Positions 33,335 through 42,806 of a stretch of DNA of 47,478 nt are shown here, one piece after another; the stretch's first letter is position 1, and each line of letters starts with the position of its first letter. A program made the position numbers and the translations under genes. A model generated the notes under the pieces. The model saw only the letters and a program-made list of their open reading frames with translations. It was not told where the DNA came from and searched no databases. This DNA is from Chloroflexota bacterium (lineage in GTDB: Bacteria; Chloroflexota; Dehalococcoidia; Lucifugimonadales; UBA2962): NCBI GenBank assembly GCA_002699485.1, contig PAAV01000041.1, positions 1 through 47,478 on the forward strand, written 5' to 3'.

Positions 33335-34663
33335 TTGAAAAACAGATTGATTAAACTTATACAATCCGGTGACGTGAAAGTGGCTGTAATTGGGTTAGGA
33401 TATGTTGGATTGCCCTTGGCGGTTGGCTTTGCAGAAAAAGGTATTAGGGTTATTGGGTTAGATACAGACCCTGACAAAATAAGTTCTATTGTTGCTGCTG
33501 AAGAAAGTATCGTGGGGATTCAATCTGAGCGTATTGTCAATGTCTGTACTGGCAATACCCCAAGTTTGACATTTACTACGAACTACGATGCTCTAAAAAA
33601 TGTCGATGCTGCAATCATATGTGTGCCGACACCATTGAAAGATGATATTGTGCCTGACTTATCTTTTGTTGAATTAGCGGCAAAGGAAATCTTAAAACGG
33701 TTACACGACGGCATGTTAATTGTTTTAGAAAGCACAACTTATCCAGGTACAACTGAAGAGTTACTATTAGATTTATTTCAATCAGGCGATTCATCAAAGC
33801 GGCCTTTAAAGATTGGTAAGAATTATTTTCTAGCATTCTCCCCTGAGAGAATCGACCCTGGCCGAACTGACTACACGATTGAGAATACGCCTAAAGTAGT
33901 GGGAGGAGTAACCGAAGACTGTACCGAGGTTAGTGCCGAGCTTTACAGGGTCTTGGTTGATTCAGTAGTTCAGGTTTCATCTCCAAAAGCGGCGGAGATG
34001 GTTAAGTTATTGGAAAACACGTATAGATCAGTCAACATTGGACTCGCTAACGAGTTTGCCTTGATATGCGACGCTTTGGGAGTTGACGTATGGGAAGTCA
34101 TTGAAGCGGCCTCGACTAAACCGTTTGGATATACTCCTTTTTACCCTGGTCCAGGGCTTGGGGGGCACTGTATACCGGTAGATCCACAATATCTTGCATG
34201 GAAAATGAAACAGCTTGAACTTGACACAAAATTCATCAATCTAGCTACAGAAATTAACCAAAGCATGTGTGAACACGTTGTAAGTAAGATAGTACACGCT
34301 TTAAACCTTAAAGGTAAAAGCTTAACAGGAGCTAAGATCTTGGTATTAGGGGTAGCTTATAAGAATGATGTTGCTGATATTAGAGAATCGCCAGGAATAC
34401 GATTGATTGATCGTTTAATAAAATCTAGTGCATTAGTTAGCTATCATGACACATTTGTACCGCAAATCAAGGTAAAAGAGAGGTCTTTAGATAGCCTTGA
34501 ACTAACAGGAAAATTATTGTCTTCTTATGACTGTGTGGTAATTACAACTGCTCACTCATACTATCCTATAGATTTGATTGTTGACGAAAGCTCGATAGTA
34601 GTAGACACAAGAAATGCTACATCAAAGTATTCTGGTGAACTTGGCAATGTGATCAAGTTATGA
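33335..34663 (+). CDS. UDP-sugar 6-dehydrogenase (WecC/WbpA-like)
   Basis: Oxidises C6 of a UDP-N-acetylhexosamine twice to give the uronic acid, using two NAD. The 442-residue protein has the N-terminal Rossmann motif GLGYVGLPLAVGFAEKG near 20-36, and the active-site GPGLGGHCIPVDP with Cys279 as the thioester nucleophile. The C-terminal domain carries LGVAYKNDVADIRESPG. With wecB three genes downstream, the likely product is UDP-ManNAcA; a WbpA-type role on UDP-GlcNAc is the alternative. Start is TTG at 33335 with AGGA about ten bases upstream. Confidence 0.88.
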   Translation: MKNRLIKLIQSGDVKVAVIGLGYVGLPLAVGFAEKGIRVIGLDTDPDKISSIVAAEESIVGIQSERIVNVCTGNTPSLTFTTNYDALKNVDAAIICVPTPLKDDIVPDLSFVELAAKEILKRLHDGMLIVLESTTYPGTTEELLLDLFQSGDSSKRPLKIGKNYFLAFSPERIDPGRTDYTIENTPKVVGGVTEDCTEVSAELYRVLVDSVVQVSSPKAAEMVKLLENTYRSVNIGLANEFALICDALGVDVWEVIEAASTKPFGYTPFYPGPGLGGHCIPVDPQYLAWKMKQLELDTKFINLATEINQSMCEHVVSKIVHALNLKGKSLTGAKILVLGVAYKNDVADIRESPGIRLIDRLIKSSALVSYHDTFVPQIKVKERSLDSLELTGKLLSSYDCVVITTAHSYYPIDLIVDESSIVVDTRNATSKYSGELGNVIKL

Positions 34664-34685
34664 GCTATGAACAAGTGACAAACCA

Positions 34686-35663
34686 ATGAGGGCGTTAATA
34701 ACCGGTGGAGCTGGTTTTATAGGATCACATTTATCAGAAGCACTTTTGAATCGTGGTTACCAGGTGTCAGTAATAGATAATTTGTCGACCGGCAATTTAG
34801 GCAATGTTAAGGGGTTAGCCTCAAATACTAGATTTAAGTTAATTGAAGCGTCAATTCATGATGAATCGGTTCTTAATAAAGCCGTTCAAGATTCGGATGT
34901 AATTTTTCATTTGGCAGCGGCAGTTGGAGTGAATCTTATTGTTGATGATCCCGTTAAAGTTATAGAAACGAATATTCTTGGCACACATTCCATCCTTAAG
35001 GCGGCCCATTCACATCACAAGAAGATTTTAATTGCCTCTACATCTGAAATATATGGTAAAGGGGTTAAATCTCCATTCTCAGAGTATGATGACAGGTTGT
35101 TAGGACCTACCACCACCTCCCGCTGGAGTTATGCAGCCTCCAAAGCAGTTGACGAATTTCTAGCTTTTGCTTATAACAGGCAGCTTGACTTGCCAGTAAT
35201 AATATTTCGGCTTTTCAATACAGTGGGGCCTCGGCAAACAGGTAAATACGGCATGGTTCTTCCAAGGTTTGTAGAGAGCATAATGGCCAGAACATCTCCA
35301 CAAGTGTATGGAGATGGTAAACAAACTCGATGCTTTTGTGATGTTAGGGATGCTGTTAAAGCAATCATATCTTTATCTGATACTGAATCGGCCATCGGTG
35401 ATGTGTATAACATTGGATCTGAAACGGAGATATCTATTCATCAGCTTGCTAAATTAGTTAACAAGGTCCTTGGCGGGCCAACATACGAGGCAGAATTAAT
35501 ACCATATGAACAGGCTTATAATCCAGGATTTGAGGACATGCTTAAACGGCAACCCGACACGTCTAAAATTAGGAATCTCACAGGATGGGAACCTGAAATA
35601 ACTCTTGAAGACACTATTGCTGATATTGCAAATGACCTTGGGCATAATTTCTTAAAGGACTGA
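34686..35663 (+). CDS. NAD-dependent nucleotide-sugar epimerase/dehydratase (extended SDR)
   Basis: Cytoplasmic extended SDR of 325 residues acting on a nucleotide sugar. The coenzyme motif is GGAGFIGSH at 7-15, the catalytic residues are Ser118-Ser120 region (IASTSEIYG) and Tyr149 with Lys153 (SYAASK), and the C-terminal part has RCFCDVRDAVKAI and GDVYNIGSETEISI. It resembles the UDP-glucose epimerase/UDP-glucuronate decarboxylase branch; the exact activity cannot be fixed. The 22-base gap and shared strand place it in the precursor operon. Confidence 0.85.
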   Translation: MRALITGGAGFIGSHLSEALLNRGYQVSVIDNLSTGNLGNVKGLASNTRFKLIEASIHDESVLNKAVQDSDVIFHLAAAVGVNLIVDDPVKVIETNILGTHSILKAAHSHHKKILIASTSEIYGKGVKSPFSEYDDRLLGPTTTSRWSYAASKAVDEFLAFAYNRQLDLPVIIFRLFNTVGPRQTGKYGMVLPRFVESIMARTSPQVYGDGKQTRCFCDVRDAVKAIISLSDTESAIGDVYNIGSETEISIHQLAKLVNKVLGGPTYEAELIPYEQAYNPGFEDMLKRQPDTSKIRNLTGWEPEITLEDTIADIANDLGHNFLKD

Positions 35664-35666
35664 ATA

Positions 35667-36755
35667 TTGAAGGTAATACATGTTGTTGGTGCGAGACCAA
35701 ATTTTGTCAAAATAGCACCGGTAATTGCTGCATTAAATGAAGTTAAACATGATCTGAATCAGATATTACTTCATACTGGACAGCATTATGATCAAAACAT
35801 GTCTGGAGTATTCTTTAAAGATCTAAATATTAATCAGGCAGACGAGCATTTGGGTATCGGCTCGGGTACTCATGCTGAACAGACGAGTGCAGCCATGGTA
35901 GGTTGTGAGCGGATGTTTAAAAAGTATGAGCCAGATTTGGTCGTGGTCGTTGGTGATGTAAATTCAACTTTAGCAGCTGCTGTAACCGCCGCTAAGATGC
36001 GAATTAAATTAGCTCATGTTGAGTCTGGGTTGCGATCATATGATAGATCTATGCCAGAGGAACATAATCGTGTTGTAACAGATCACCTTTCAGACATTCT
36101 CTTTACTCCATCAGAAGATGCTTCTAGTAACTTGTATCGGGAAGGTATTGCAAAACACAGGATACACTTTGTTGGGAATGTAATGATCGATTCGTTGATA
36201 AATCAGCTGCCACACAGGCCTAAATTAAATGAGATAAAAATAGCAGGATTAAGTGGTTTGAAGAACAGACATTATGCTTTGTTAACTCTTCATCGCCCAT
36301 CAAACGTAGATAACCCTAGTGTGATATCAGAAATATTCAAAGGCTTAAAACCTTTATCTGATGAAATGCCTGTTATTTTCCCTGCTCACCCAAGGACAAG
36401 AGACCAATTGGAAAATATAGATACGGACCACGTGACGATATGTGAGCCATTCGGATATCGAGAATTTTTAAGTCTAGAATCCCATGCAAGATTAGTTCTA
36501 ACTGACTCTGGCGGAATTCAAGAGGAGACAACCTATCTAGGAGTACCTTGTATTACGATTAGGGAAAATACCGAACGTCCAATTACGATAACCGACGGCA
36601 CTAATGTTTTAGCTAGTCCTCAAAACTTAGCTGATACTGTTCGCAAAAAGCTTTCCGGTAAATCTCAAGACAAGACAAATAAAATAAAGTTTTGGGATGG
36701 TAAAACAGCTAAACGGATAGCGGACATTATTACCTCTAAAGAATGGATGAACTAG
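35667..36755 (+). CDS. wecB: UDP-N-acetylglucosamine 2-epimerase (non-hydrolysing)
   Basis: Interconverts UDP-GlcNAc and UDP-ManNAc. The 362-residue protein carries the family landmarks VVGARPNFVKIAPVI at 5-19, LHTGQHYDQNMSG near 36-48, the HVESGLRSYDRSMPEEHNR segment near 116-134, and the C-terminal LTDSGGIQEETTYLGVPCITIRENTERP stretch. Start is a TTG three bases after the previous stop, with AAAGGA eight bases ahead. With the 6-dehydrogenase upstream it would supply UDP-ManNAc for oxidation to UDP-ManNAcA. Confidence 0.93.
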   Translation: MKVIHVVGARPNFVKIAPVIAALNEVKHDLNQILLHTGQHYDQNMSGVFFKDLNINQADEHLGIGSGTHAEQTSAAMVGCERMFKKYEPDLVVVVGDVNSTLAAAVTAAKMRIKLAHVESGLRSYDRSMPEEHNRVVTDHLSDILFTPSEDASSNLYREGIAKHRIHFVGNVMIDSLINQLPHRPKLNEIKIAGLSGLKNRHYALLTLHRPSNVDNPSVISEIFKGLKPLSDEMPVIFPAHPRTRDQLENIDTDHVTICEPFGYREFLSLESHARLVLTDSGGIQEETTYLGVPCITIRENTERPITITDGTNVLASPQNLADTVRKKLSGKSQDKTNKIKFWDGKTAKRIADIITSKEWMN

Positions 36756-36764
36756 AGTTTAACT

Positions 36765-38681
36765 ATGTGTGGCATTATTGGAGTATTCAACAATAAGTTG
36801 CAGAAAGTAGTTTCTAATTCAGAAATTTTAAAGGCTGCAGACACTATGACCCATAGGGGGCCTGATGATAGGACTTCATTTATTAGCAAGGATCAAAGGT
36901 TTGGGGTTGGGTATCGCAGGCTAAGTATTATCGATGTAGATGGTGGTAGACAGCCTTTATTGTCGAGTGATGGTTCACTTTGTGTCAATGTTAACGGTGA
37001 AATTTATAATCATTTGGAGCTTAGACAAGAATTAGAGAGTCGTGGGCACATATACCAAACAAATTCAGACTCCGAAGCTGTTTTGCATGGATATGAAGAG
37101 TGGGGCTTAGATCTGTTAGGTAAATTAAAAGGGATGTACGCCTTTTCTATTTATGACAGCAATCAAGGGGTTGGTGGGAAAGGCAGGTTGATCTTAGCTA
37201 GAGATAAACTCGGTATAAAGCCGCTTTACTACTCAATCACATCTGAGGGAATAACTTACGCATCGGAGATTAAGGCTATACTGAAATTTTCCGATATTTC
37301 GCGAGAACCTGACATGATTGCTGTCAGTCAATATCTAACAATGTCGGCGACACCGGCTCCTCGGACAATGTTTGCGGGGATAAACAAGTTACCTCCAGGA
37401 CATATGGCAATAGCGGATTTAAATGGCGAGATTGAAATCCGCGAATATTGGAGCGTTCTAGATAATCGTATTGATCTCTCAGAGGCTAGTGAAGAAGAAA
37501 TTGTAGAGCAAATCTCGGAAAGTCTAACTTCTTCCATTCGGCGTCGCTTAATGACCGACGTGCCATTTGGGGTATTTTTGAGTGGGGGAGTAGACTCAAG
37601 CTTAAATTTAGCCTTAATGAGTCAAATGGTTAATAAGCCAATAGATACCTTTTCAGTTGCGATAGAAAATGATGACGCTTCGAATGAAAATAAACATGCA
37701 AGATATGTTGCGAACCAGTTTGGAGCTAATCATAACGAGGTTTCGGTAACAAACGAGCAATTTACAGGCTTTCTAACAGATATGGCGTATTATCAAGATG
37801 AACCCTTAGCTGATCCTGTATGTGTGCCACTTTACTATCTGAGTGCTTTGGCAAAGTCAAATGGTTGCACAGTTGTACATGTTGGTGAAGGAGCAGATGA
37901 ACTTTTTGCCGGATACGGTAATTATGCCTTAATGAATGATTTCCATAGATCTCTTTATGCTCCATTTAAAGGCCTGCCATATTCAGTTAAGAATTTAGTT
38001 TTGCAAACGGCAGCTCTGATCCTTCCTGAAAGTAAAGTTGAATATATTAATAGAGCTACTTCAAATCAGGAATTATTTTGGGGTGGAGCAGTAGTATTTT
38101 CTGAAAATTCAAAACAACATGTAATGAATGAATATATTGATCAACATGTTTACTCTAATGTGATCGAGCCGTATTACAAAGAATACTATTCAAAATTCGA
38201 TAAAAGTTCTTTTCTTGACCGAGCAATAAACATTGATTTAAAGCATCGGTTGCCTGAATTATTGCTTATGCGTGTGGATAAGATGAGTATGGCGGCATCT
38301 ATTGAGGCAAGGGTTCCTTTTTTGGATGAAGAATTAGTTGAATTAGCTAACTCGATACCCTCATCTCTTAAGTATAAAAATGGAATTACTAAATATATCT
38401 TGAGAAAAATGGCGAGAAAATATCTACCTGAAACAGTCGTATACAGAAAGAAAAATGGTTTTTGCGGAGGTACGACGAATATGATCGGAGATTCGGTAAC
38501 ACGCTATGCTGAAAAAACATTAAAAGAGTCAAAATGGATTACCGATATCATGAATCAATACGAAATCAAAAAGATTTTTGAAATGCATAAGCGGGGCAAA
38601 ATATCTAAGGGATCTGAAATTTGGTCTCTTTTGAATTTGGCATTATGGCATAAAGTCTGGATTGAAGGGGAATCCATTTGA
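36765..38681 (+). CDS. asnB: Glutamine-hydrolysing asparagine synthase-like amidotransferase
   Basis: N-terminal glutamine amidotransferase with Cys2 as nucleophile (MCGIIGVF) and THRGPDD, then the synthase domain with the ATP-binding SGGVDSS at 273-279 and EGADELFAGYG near 375. At 638 residues it is a full AsnB. Located among polysaccharide genes, it more likely amidates a uronic acid residue of the glycan (as proposed for AsnB-like proteins in O-antigen loci) than makes free asparagine; this is inference from context. Start is ATG nine bases after wecB; the stop overlaps the next start (TTGA). Confidence 0.9.
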   Translation: MCGIIGVFNNKLQKVVSNSEILKAADTMTHRGPDDRTSFISKDQRFGVGYRRLSIIDVDGGRQPLLSSDGSLCVNVNGEIYNHLELRQELESRGHIYQTNSDSEAVLHGYEEWGLDLLGKLKGMYAFSIYDSNQGVGGKGRLILARDKLGIKPLYYSITSEGITYASEIKAILKFSDISREPDMIAVSQYLTMSATPAPRTMFAGINKLPPGHMAIADLNGEIEIREYWSVLDNRIDLSEASEEEIVEQISESLTSSIRRRLMTDVPFGVFLSGGVDSSLNLALMSQMVNKPIDTFSVAIENDDASNENKHARYVANQFGANHNEVSVTNEQFTGFLTDMAYYQDEPLADPVCVPLYYLSALAKSNGCTVVHVGEGADELFAGYGNYALMNDFHRSLYAPFKGLPYSVKNLVLQTAALILPESKVEYINRATSNQELFWGGAVVFSENSKQHVMNEYIDQHVYSNVIEPYYKEYYSKFDKSSFLDRAINIDLKHRLPELLLMRVDKMSMAASIEARVPFLDEELVELANSIPSSLKYKNGITKYILRKMARKYLPETVVYRKKNGFCGGTTNMIGDSVTRYAEKTLKESKWITDIMNQYEIKKIFEMHKRGKISKGSEIWSLLNLALWHKVWIEGESI

Positions 38682-40657
38682 AATTGTTCGATTGGATGAA
38701 GCTTGCACAAATTTACCTGGTAATTTTTGGCCTGCAGGGTTTCTTATTGCTGATAGACAGAGCTGTTAGGCGAATATTACCCTGGCAATATTATCGCTAT
38801 ACTTGGCAGGTCAAAAGCAAAACAGTGTCTGATGCTGCAAAAATTCAGTCTTATATTAATTCTGGTTCCTCAGATTATGAAAAGTTCTTTCCTGCTGAAA
38901 AGAGAAAAATTATCAATGCTGCAGATAGGATATTGAAACGCGAATTTCAGATTGCTAGCTTAGGTTGGATGGATTTTAGTGACAATTTAAATTGGCATAT
39001 AGATCCAAAAACAAAATATCAATGGGGTACAAGATTCTATTCAGAAATAGATATAGCATCTTCATTCAATTCAGGCACTGACATTAAAATGACATGGGAA
39101 TTAAGTAGGTTCCATCAAGCAGTGATACTTGCTAGAGCTTACTGGTTAACAGGCGACACTCGTTATCGCAAAGATTTAATAGATCACTGGTTAGACTGGA
39201 TAGATAATAATCCATGCCCTTATGGGATTAATTGGACATCATCTATGGAGGTGTCAATTAGGGCTGTAAATTTAATCCTAGCCTTATTGATTATTGCTGA
39301 CAAAGACAAGAATATAAGCTCAATTCCCAGTACTTTGTTGAACAATATTCTTGAACATGGAAAATACATAATTAGGAATTTAGAAATCGGTTCTAAAAAC
39401 GGAAAACTAGTAGCAGGGAATCATCTGGTATCCAATTACTCAGCATTGGCTTGTATTGGCCTAGTTTTATCTGATGTTCCATCGACCCGAGACTGGATTA
39501 GTATTGGTATGAGGGGTTTGAATATGGAAATCGAGAGACAAGTATTACCGGATGGGTTGCATTATGAAAGCTCTCTGAATTATCACAAATTCGTATTGGA
39601 AACCCTTTTAGTAACCGGTATATTGGCTAAGAACTACGGGCTTGAACTATCATCAAAGTACAGCAAATCAGTATCGAAAATGTGTGATGCGATAATTGGT
39701 CTTACACGTCCAGACGGGCAGCTACCCATGATTGGAGATTCTGATAATGGTAGATTAGCGGTACTTTCCGGGTATTACTTAAACAGATCAGATAATAATC
39801 ATGACATGCTGGCTTTAGGGGCTTTTCTCCTTAATAGAGAAGATCTAAAGTGTTTGTCAAAAGATAATCTTGGAGAGCTATTTTGGTTAATAGATTCAGC
39901 AAACCTCTCAAGCTTTGTTCAAGCATCGGAAAAATTTTCAATTCCAGAATATCAACATTATAAATATGGTGGACTATATGTTTTACAAAATAGAGAACGT
40001 AAAGATTTTATTTTGTTTAGGACTGATTGGCCTGAAGGTGAATGTCCAACTGGACACCGACATAATGACTTACTCTCGCTTGAAATATGGCTTAATGGTG
40101 ATCCAATAACTGTTGATCCAGGGACGCTGACATACACCGCTGACTTTCGTGTTAGGAATGAATTGCGCTCTAACAAATCTCATGCCACTGTCACCTTAAA
40201 TAATGATGAACAGAACCTTATCGAGTTTGATAGTCCGTTCGAACTAATTTCTAAGACCAATTCGGGTGAAGTGCGAATAACTAGCTCAAAAGACCTTATT
40301 ACAGTTGAATCTACGGCATTTTGGAACGACATAATGTCTCATGAAAGGTCAGTATCATATTCCACTAAGTCTGGAGCATTAATGATAGAAGACACAATAA
40401 CTGGCGCTGATACTGCTTGCTGGAACTGGCCATTGTTTCCAGGCTCAGAAAACTTTAAAGCGATCGTTTCTACCGACTTGGAACTTTCTGAAACAAGCGA
40501 AAACCTAAAATACGCGAGTGCATATGGGTTGTCTACAAAATCTAGCGTAATTCGGCTTTCTAGCAATACTAAAAAACGAGCATCGGTTAAATTTATATTT
40601 AATCCACGGAAAGACAATGCTAAAACCTTAGATAAAGATTCATTGATGGTGTCTTAA
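38678..40657 (+). CDS. Heparinase II/III-family protein (uronate lyase-like)
   Basis: 659-residue protein with an alpha/alpha toroid (about 130-400; MTWELSRFHQ, NPCPYGINWTSSMEVSIRAVN, HYESSLNYHKFVLETLL, GDSDNGRL) followed by a beta-sandwich (about 425-650; GHRHNDLLSLEIWLNGDPITVDPGT). The Tyr/His-rich motifs are those of lyases that eliminate at uronic acids. There is a hydrophobic stretch near residues 10-26 that could anchor it, but no cleavable signal. Homologues sit inside exopolysaccharide loci of many bacteria, beside asnB, with no proven reaction; chain editing or epimerase-like roles are possible. Start TTG overlaps the asnB stop. Confidence 0.85.
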   Translation: MKLFDWMKLAQIYLVIFGLQGFLLLIDRAVRRILPWQYYRYTWQVKSKTVSDAAKIQSYINSGSSDYEKFFPAEKRKIINAADRILKREFQIASLGWMDFSDNLNWHIDPKTKYQWGTRFYSEIDIASSFNSGTDIKMTWELSRFHQAVILARAYWLTGDTRYRKDLIDHWLDWIDNNPCPYGINWTSSMEVSIRAVNLILALLIIADKDKNISSIPSTLLNNILEHGKYIIRNLEIGSKNGKLVAGNHLVSNYSALACIGLVLSDVPSTRDWISIGMRGLNMEIERQVLPDGLHYESSLNYHKFVLETLLVTGILAKNYGLELSSKYSKSVSKMCDAIIGLTRPDGQLPMIGDSDNGRLAVLSGYYLNRSDNNHDMLALGAFLLNREDLKCLSKDNLGELFWLIDSANLSSFVQASEKFSIPEYQHYKYGGLYVLQNRERKDFILFRTDWPEGECPTGHRHNDLLSLEIWLNGDPITVDPGTLTYTADFRVRNELRSNKSHATVTLNNDEQNLIEFDSPFELISKTNSGEVRITSSKDLITVESTAFWNDIMSHERSVSYSTKSGALMIEDTITGADTACWNWPLFPGSENFKAIVSTDLELSETSENLKYASAYGLSTKSSVIRLSSNTKKRASVKFIFNPRKDNAKTLDKDSLMVS

Positions 40658-41898
40658 TGGTATTAAAAGTTTTGTTTATACATTCTGGAGCTGGTATTGG
40701 TGGAGCACCGGTAAGTATGGTTACTTTAGCAGCAAGCCTTGACCCGAATTTATATGATCCACATGTGGTCTTTACTGATAACGGGCCTATGATTGATATT
40801 TGCAAGCAGATGGGTCTCAGGTCTTCAGTAACGAAAATGAGAGCAGTTATGGCATATGGCGCACACGTACCATTATCGATAAAGCCTGTAATTAATTTCG
40901 TTATCCAGTTTATACCGACCATAATTAAGGCAAGACAATTAATTAAAACTGAGAAACCTGACTTCATTCATTTGAACACGAGTGCACTTATTTCGATAGG
41001 AATTGTGGCTAGAATGCAAAACGTACCTATTATTTGGCATATCAGAGAGGTAGTTAATCCGGGTACTTTGTTTGGCAGCCTCCTTGCCGGCGCAATTTGT
41101 CATCTTGCATACAGGGTGATTGCAGTTTCTGATTATGTTGCTCAGTGCTTGCCAGATGTGGAAAAAATAAGTGTGGTTCATAACCCAGTAAATACGTCAA
41201 TTTTTGATCCTCAATATAAAAAACGACATAGAAAAACCATAAATTCATTACTTGGGTTGAGCAAACCAAATATCCTCATTGGAATCTTGGGATCAGTGCA
41301 GAAAGAGAAAGGCCACTTTGTACTTGCTGAGGCTGTTAGATTAATAAACAAAAAGTTTCCGGAAGTAATTTTCCTGATAGTAGGTGGAGGAGCCCCGGAG
41401 GGCTATGCTGATACATTAAGAGGCAGATTTAAAACTTTTTTGCGTATACCTCTAGACAATCAAGCAAAACTTAATAAATTTCTGTCTGAAATAAATTTAA
41501 CAAAAGTATTCAAAAATGTCGGATATCAGACAGATGTGGCTCCATATGTGGGCTCAATGGATATTCTAGTAGCGCCTAACACAAAACCCGAAGGTTGCCC
41601 CAGGTCTCTGCTGGAGGCAATGTCTATGTCTGTACCCGTTGTCGTGTCTGATATTGGACCTAGTAGAGAAATAATGGGGGATAAATCTGCTTATTTTTGC
41701 GAGCCAGGTAACGTACTATCTCTTTCAAACCAACTAATTGGCTTGATTGAATCCAAAGTTTTAAGAGAGCAATTAGGTGATGCCGGAAGAGCTAGGGCAT
41801 TAAGTAAATTTCGAGTTGAAAATCACATAGAAAAAATCCAAAACATATATAAGTCAGTTAGTAATGATATAAATAGTAAAAGTGTTATGAACCAATGA
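40657..41898 (+). CDS. Group 1 (GT4) glycosyltransferase
   Basis: GT-B-fold glycosyltransferase of 413 residues. The N-terminal domain starts VLFIHSGAGIGGAPVSMV, and the C-terminal nucleotide-sugar domain shows ILGSVQKEKGHFVLAEA and the E-x7-E motif in PEGCPRSLLEAM, followed by VPVVVSDIGPSREI. These are retaining GT4 features. It is expected on the cytoplasmic membrane face, adding one sugar to the lipid-linked unit; donor and acceptor are not readable. Its ATG shares a base with the upstream TAA, and its end overlaps the next gene as ATGA. Confidence 0.88.
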   Translation: MVLKVLFIHSGAGIGGAPVSMVTLAASLDPNLYDPHVVFTDNGPMIDICKQMGLRSSVTKMRAVMAYGAHVPLSIKPVINFVIQFIPTIIKARQLIKTEKPDFIHLNTSALISIGIVARMQNVPIIWHIREVVNPGTLFGSLLAGAICHLAYRVIAVSDYVAQCLPDVEKISVVHNPVNTSIFDPQYKKRHRKTINSLLGLSKPNILIGILGSVQKEKGHFVLAEAVRLINKKFPEVIFLIVGGGAPEGYADTLRGRFKTFLRIPLDNQAKLNKFLSEINLTKVFKNVGYQTDVAPYVGSMDILVAPNTKPEGCPRSLLEAMSMSVPVVVSDIGPSREIMGDKSAYFCEPGNVLSLSNQLIGLIESKVLREQLGDAGRARALSKFRVENHIEKIQNIYKSVSNDINSKSVMNQ

Positions 41899-42797
41899 GA
41901 AATAATAAAAAAGTTAACGCAATTTCAGAAATATCGGTGGTAATTCCTTGTTTCAATGAGCAAGGAGGAATCCTGTCAGTAATTGAAGACCTTAAGTCCA
42001 CTCTAAAAACATCAGGATTAAAACACGAAATAATTGTGGTGGATGATGCTTCTATCGATGCAACTTCTGATATTGCCGTTAAAGCAGGAGCAGTCGTAGT
42101 TGAACATGGTGTTAATCGCGGGTATGGAGCAGCAATTAAATCAGGCGTAAGAGTGGCAAAATATGATCATATATGTATTACTGATGGAGATGGAACTTAC
42201 CCTTCCAAAGTGATACCAGATCTTGTTTCTGCTGTTTCAGATGGAGCTGATATGGCCGTAGGCTCTAGAACAGGAGATATAGTTAAAATACCTTTAATTC
42301 GGCGCCCAGCCAAATTTGCTATAACTAAAATCGCCGAATCAATTGCTGGTATTTCTATACCTGACTTAAATTCAGGTCTTCGAGTGTTTAAAAAGTCTCA
42401 GGTGAAGAAATATTCAGGCATCTTGCCGAATGGTTTTTCGTTTACCACCACAATAACTCTAGCTTTATTAACTAATGGATTTCGGGTGGATTATATGGCA
42501 ATAGACTACGAGGCAAGAATCGGGGATTCTAAGATTAGGCCGATTAGCGATACCATAAATTTTGTGACTCTGATTTTAAGGATGGCTTTGTATTTTGCCC
42601 CCTTGAAATTTTTCATCCCAGCAAGCTTTATCTGCATTTTGGTTGCAATAGCTTGGGCTTTAATCAGCCGGTTCGCTTTAGGCCAATTAGCTGATGTTAC
42701 TAGCACAATACTGGTTGTTCTTGGAATACAAATTGCGGTAGTTGGTCTATTGGCAGAGATGATTAACAAGCGATTACCTTCGAGTAGACAAGATTAA
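41895..42797 (+). CDS. Family 2 glycosyltransferase, polyprenyl-phosphate type
   Basis: GT-A-fold enzyme of 300 residues with VVIPCFNEQGGILSVIEDL at 15-33, VVDDASIDAT and the metal-binding DGDGTYPS motif near 97-104, then two C-terminal membrane spans (about 232-257 and 266-288). This is the plan of dolichyl/undecaprenyl-phosphate sugar transferases (DPM1/ArnC-like). Its product, a polyprenyl-phospho-sugar, would be a donor for GT-C enzymes such as the one at 45334. ATGA overlap with the previous gene indicates translational coupling. Confidence 0.88.
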   Translation: MRNNKKVNAISEISVVIPCFNEQGGILSVIEDLKSTLKTSGLKHEIIVVDDASIDATSDIAVKAGAVVVEHGVNRGYGAAIKSGVRVAKYDHICITDGDGTYPSKVIPDLVSAVSDGADMAVGSRTGDIVKIPLIRRPAKFAITKIAESIAGISIPDLNSGLRVFKKSQVKKYSGILPNGFSFTTTITLALLTNGFRVDYMAIDYEARIGDSKIRPISDTINFVTLILRMALYFAPLKFFIPASFICILVAIAWALISRFALGQLADVTSTILVVLGIQIAVVGLLAEMINKRLPSSRQD

Positions 42798-42806
42798 TTA
42801 TCAATC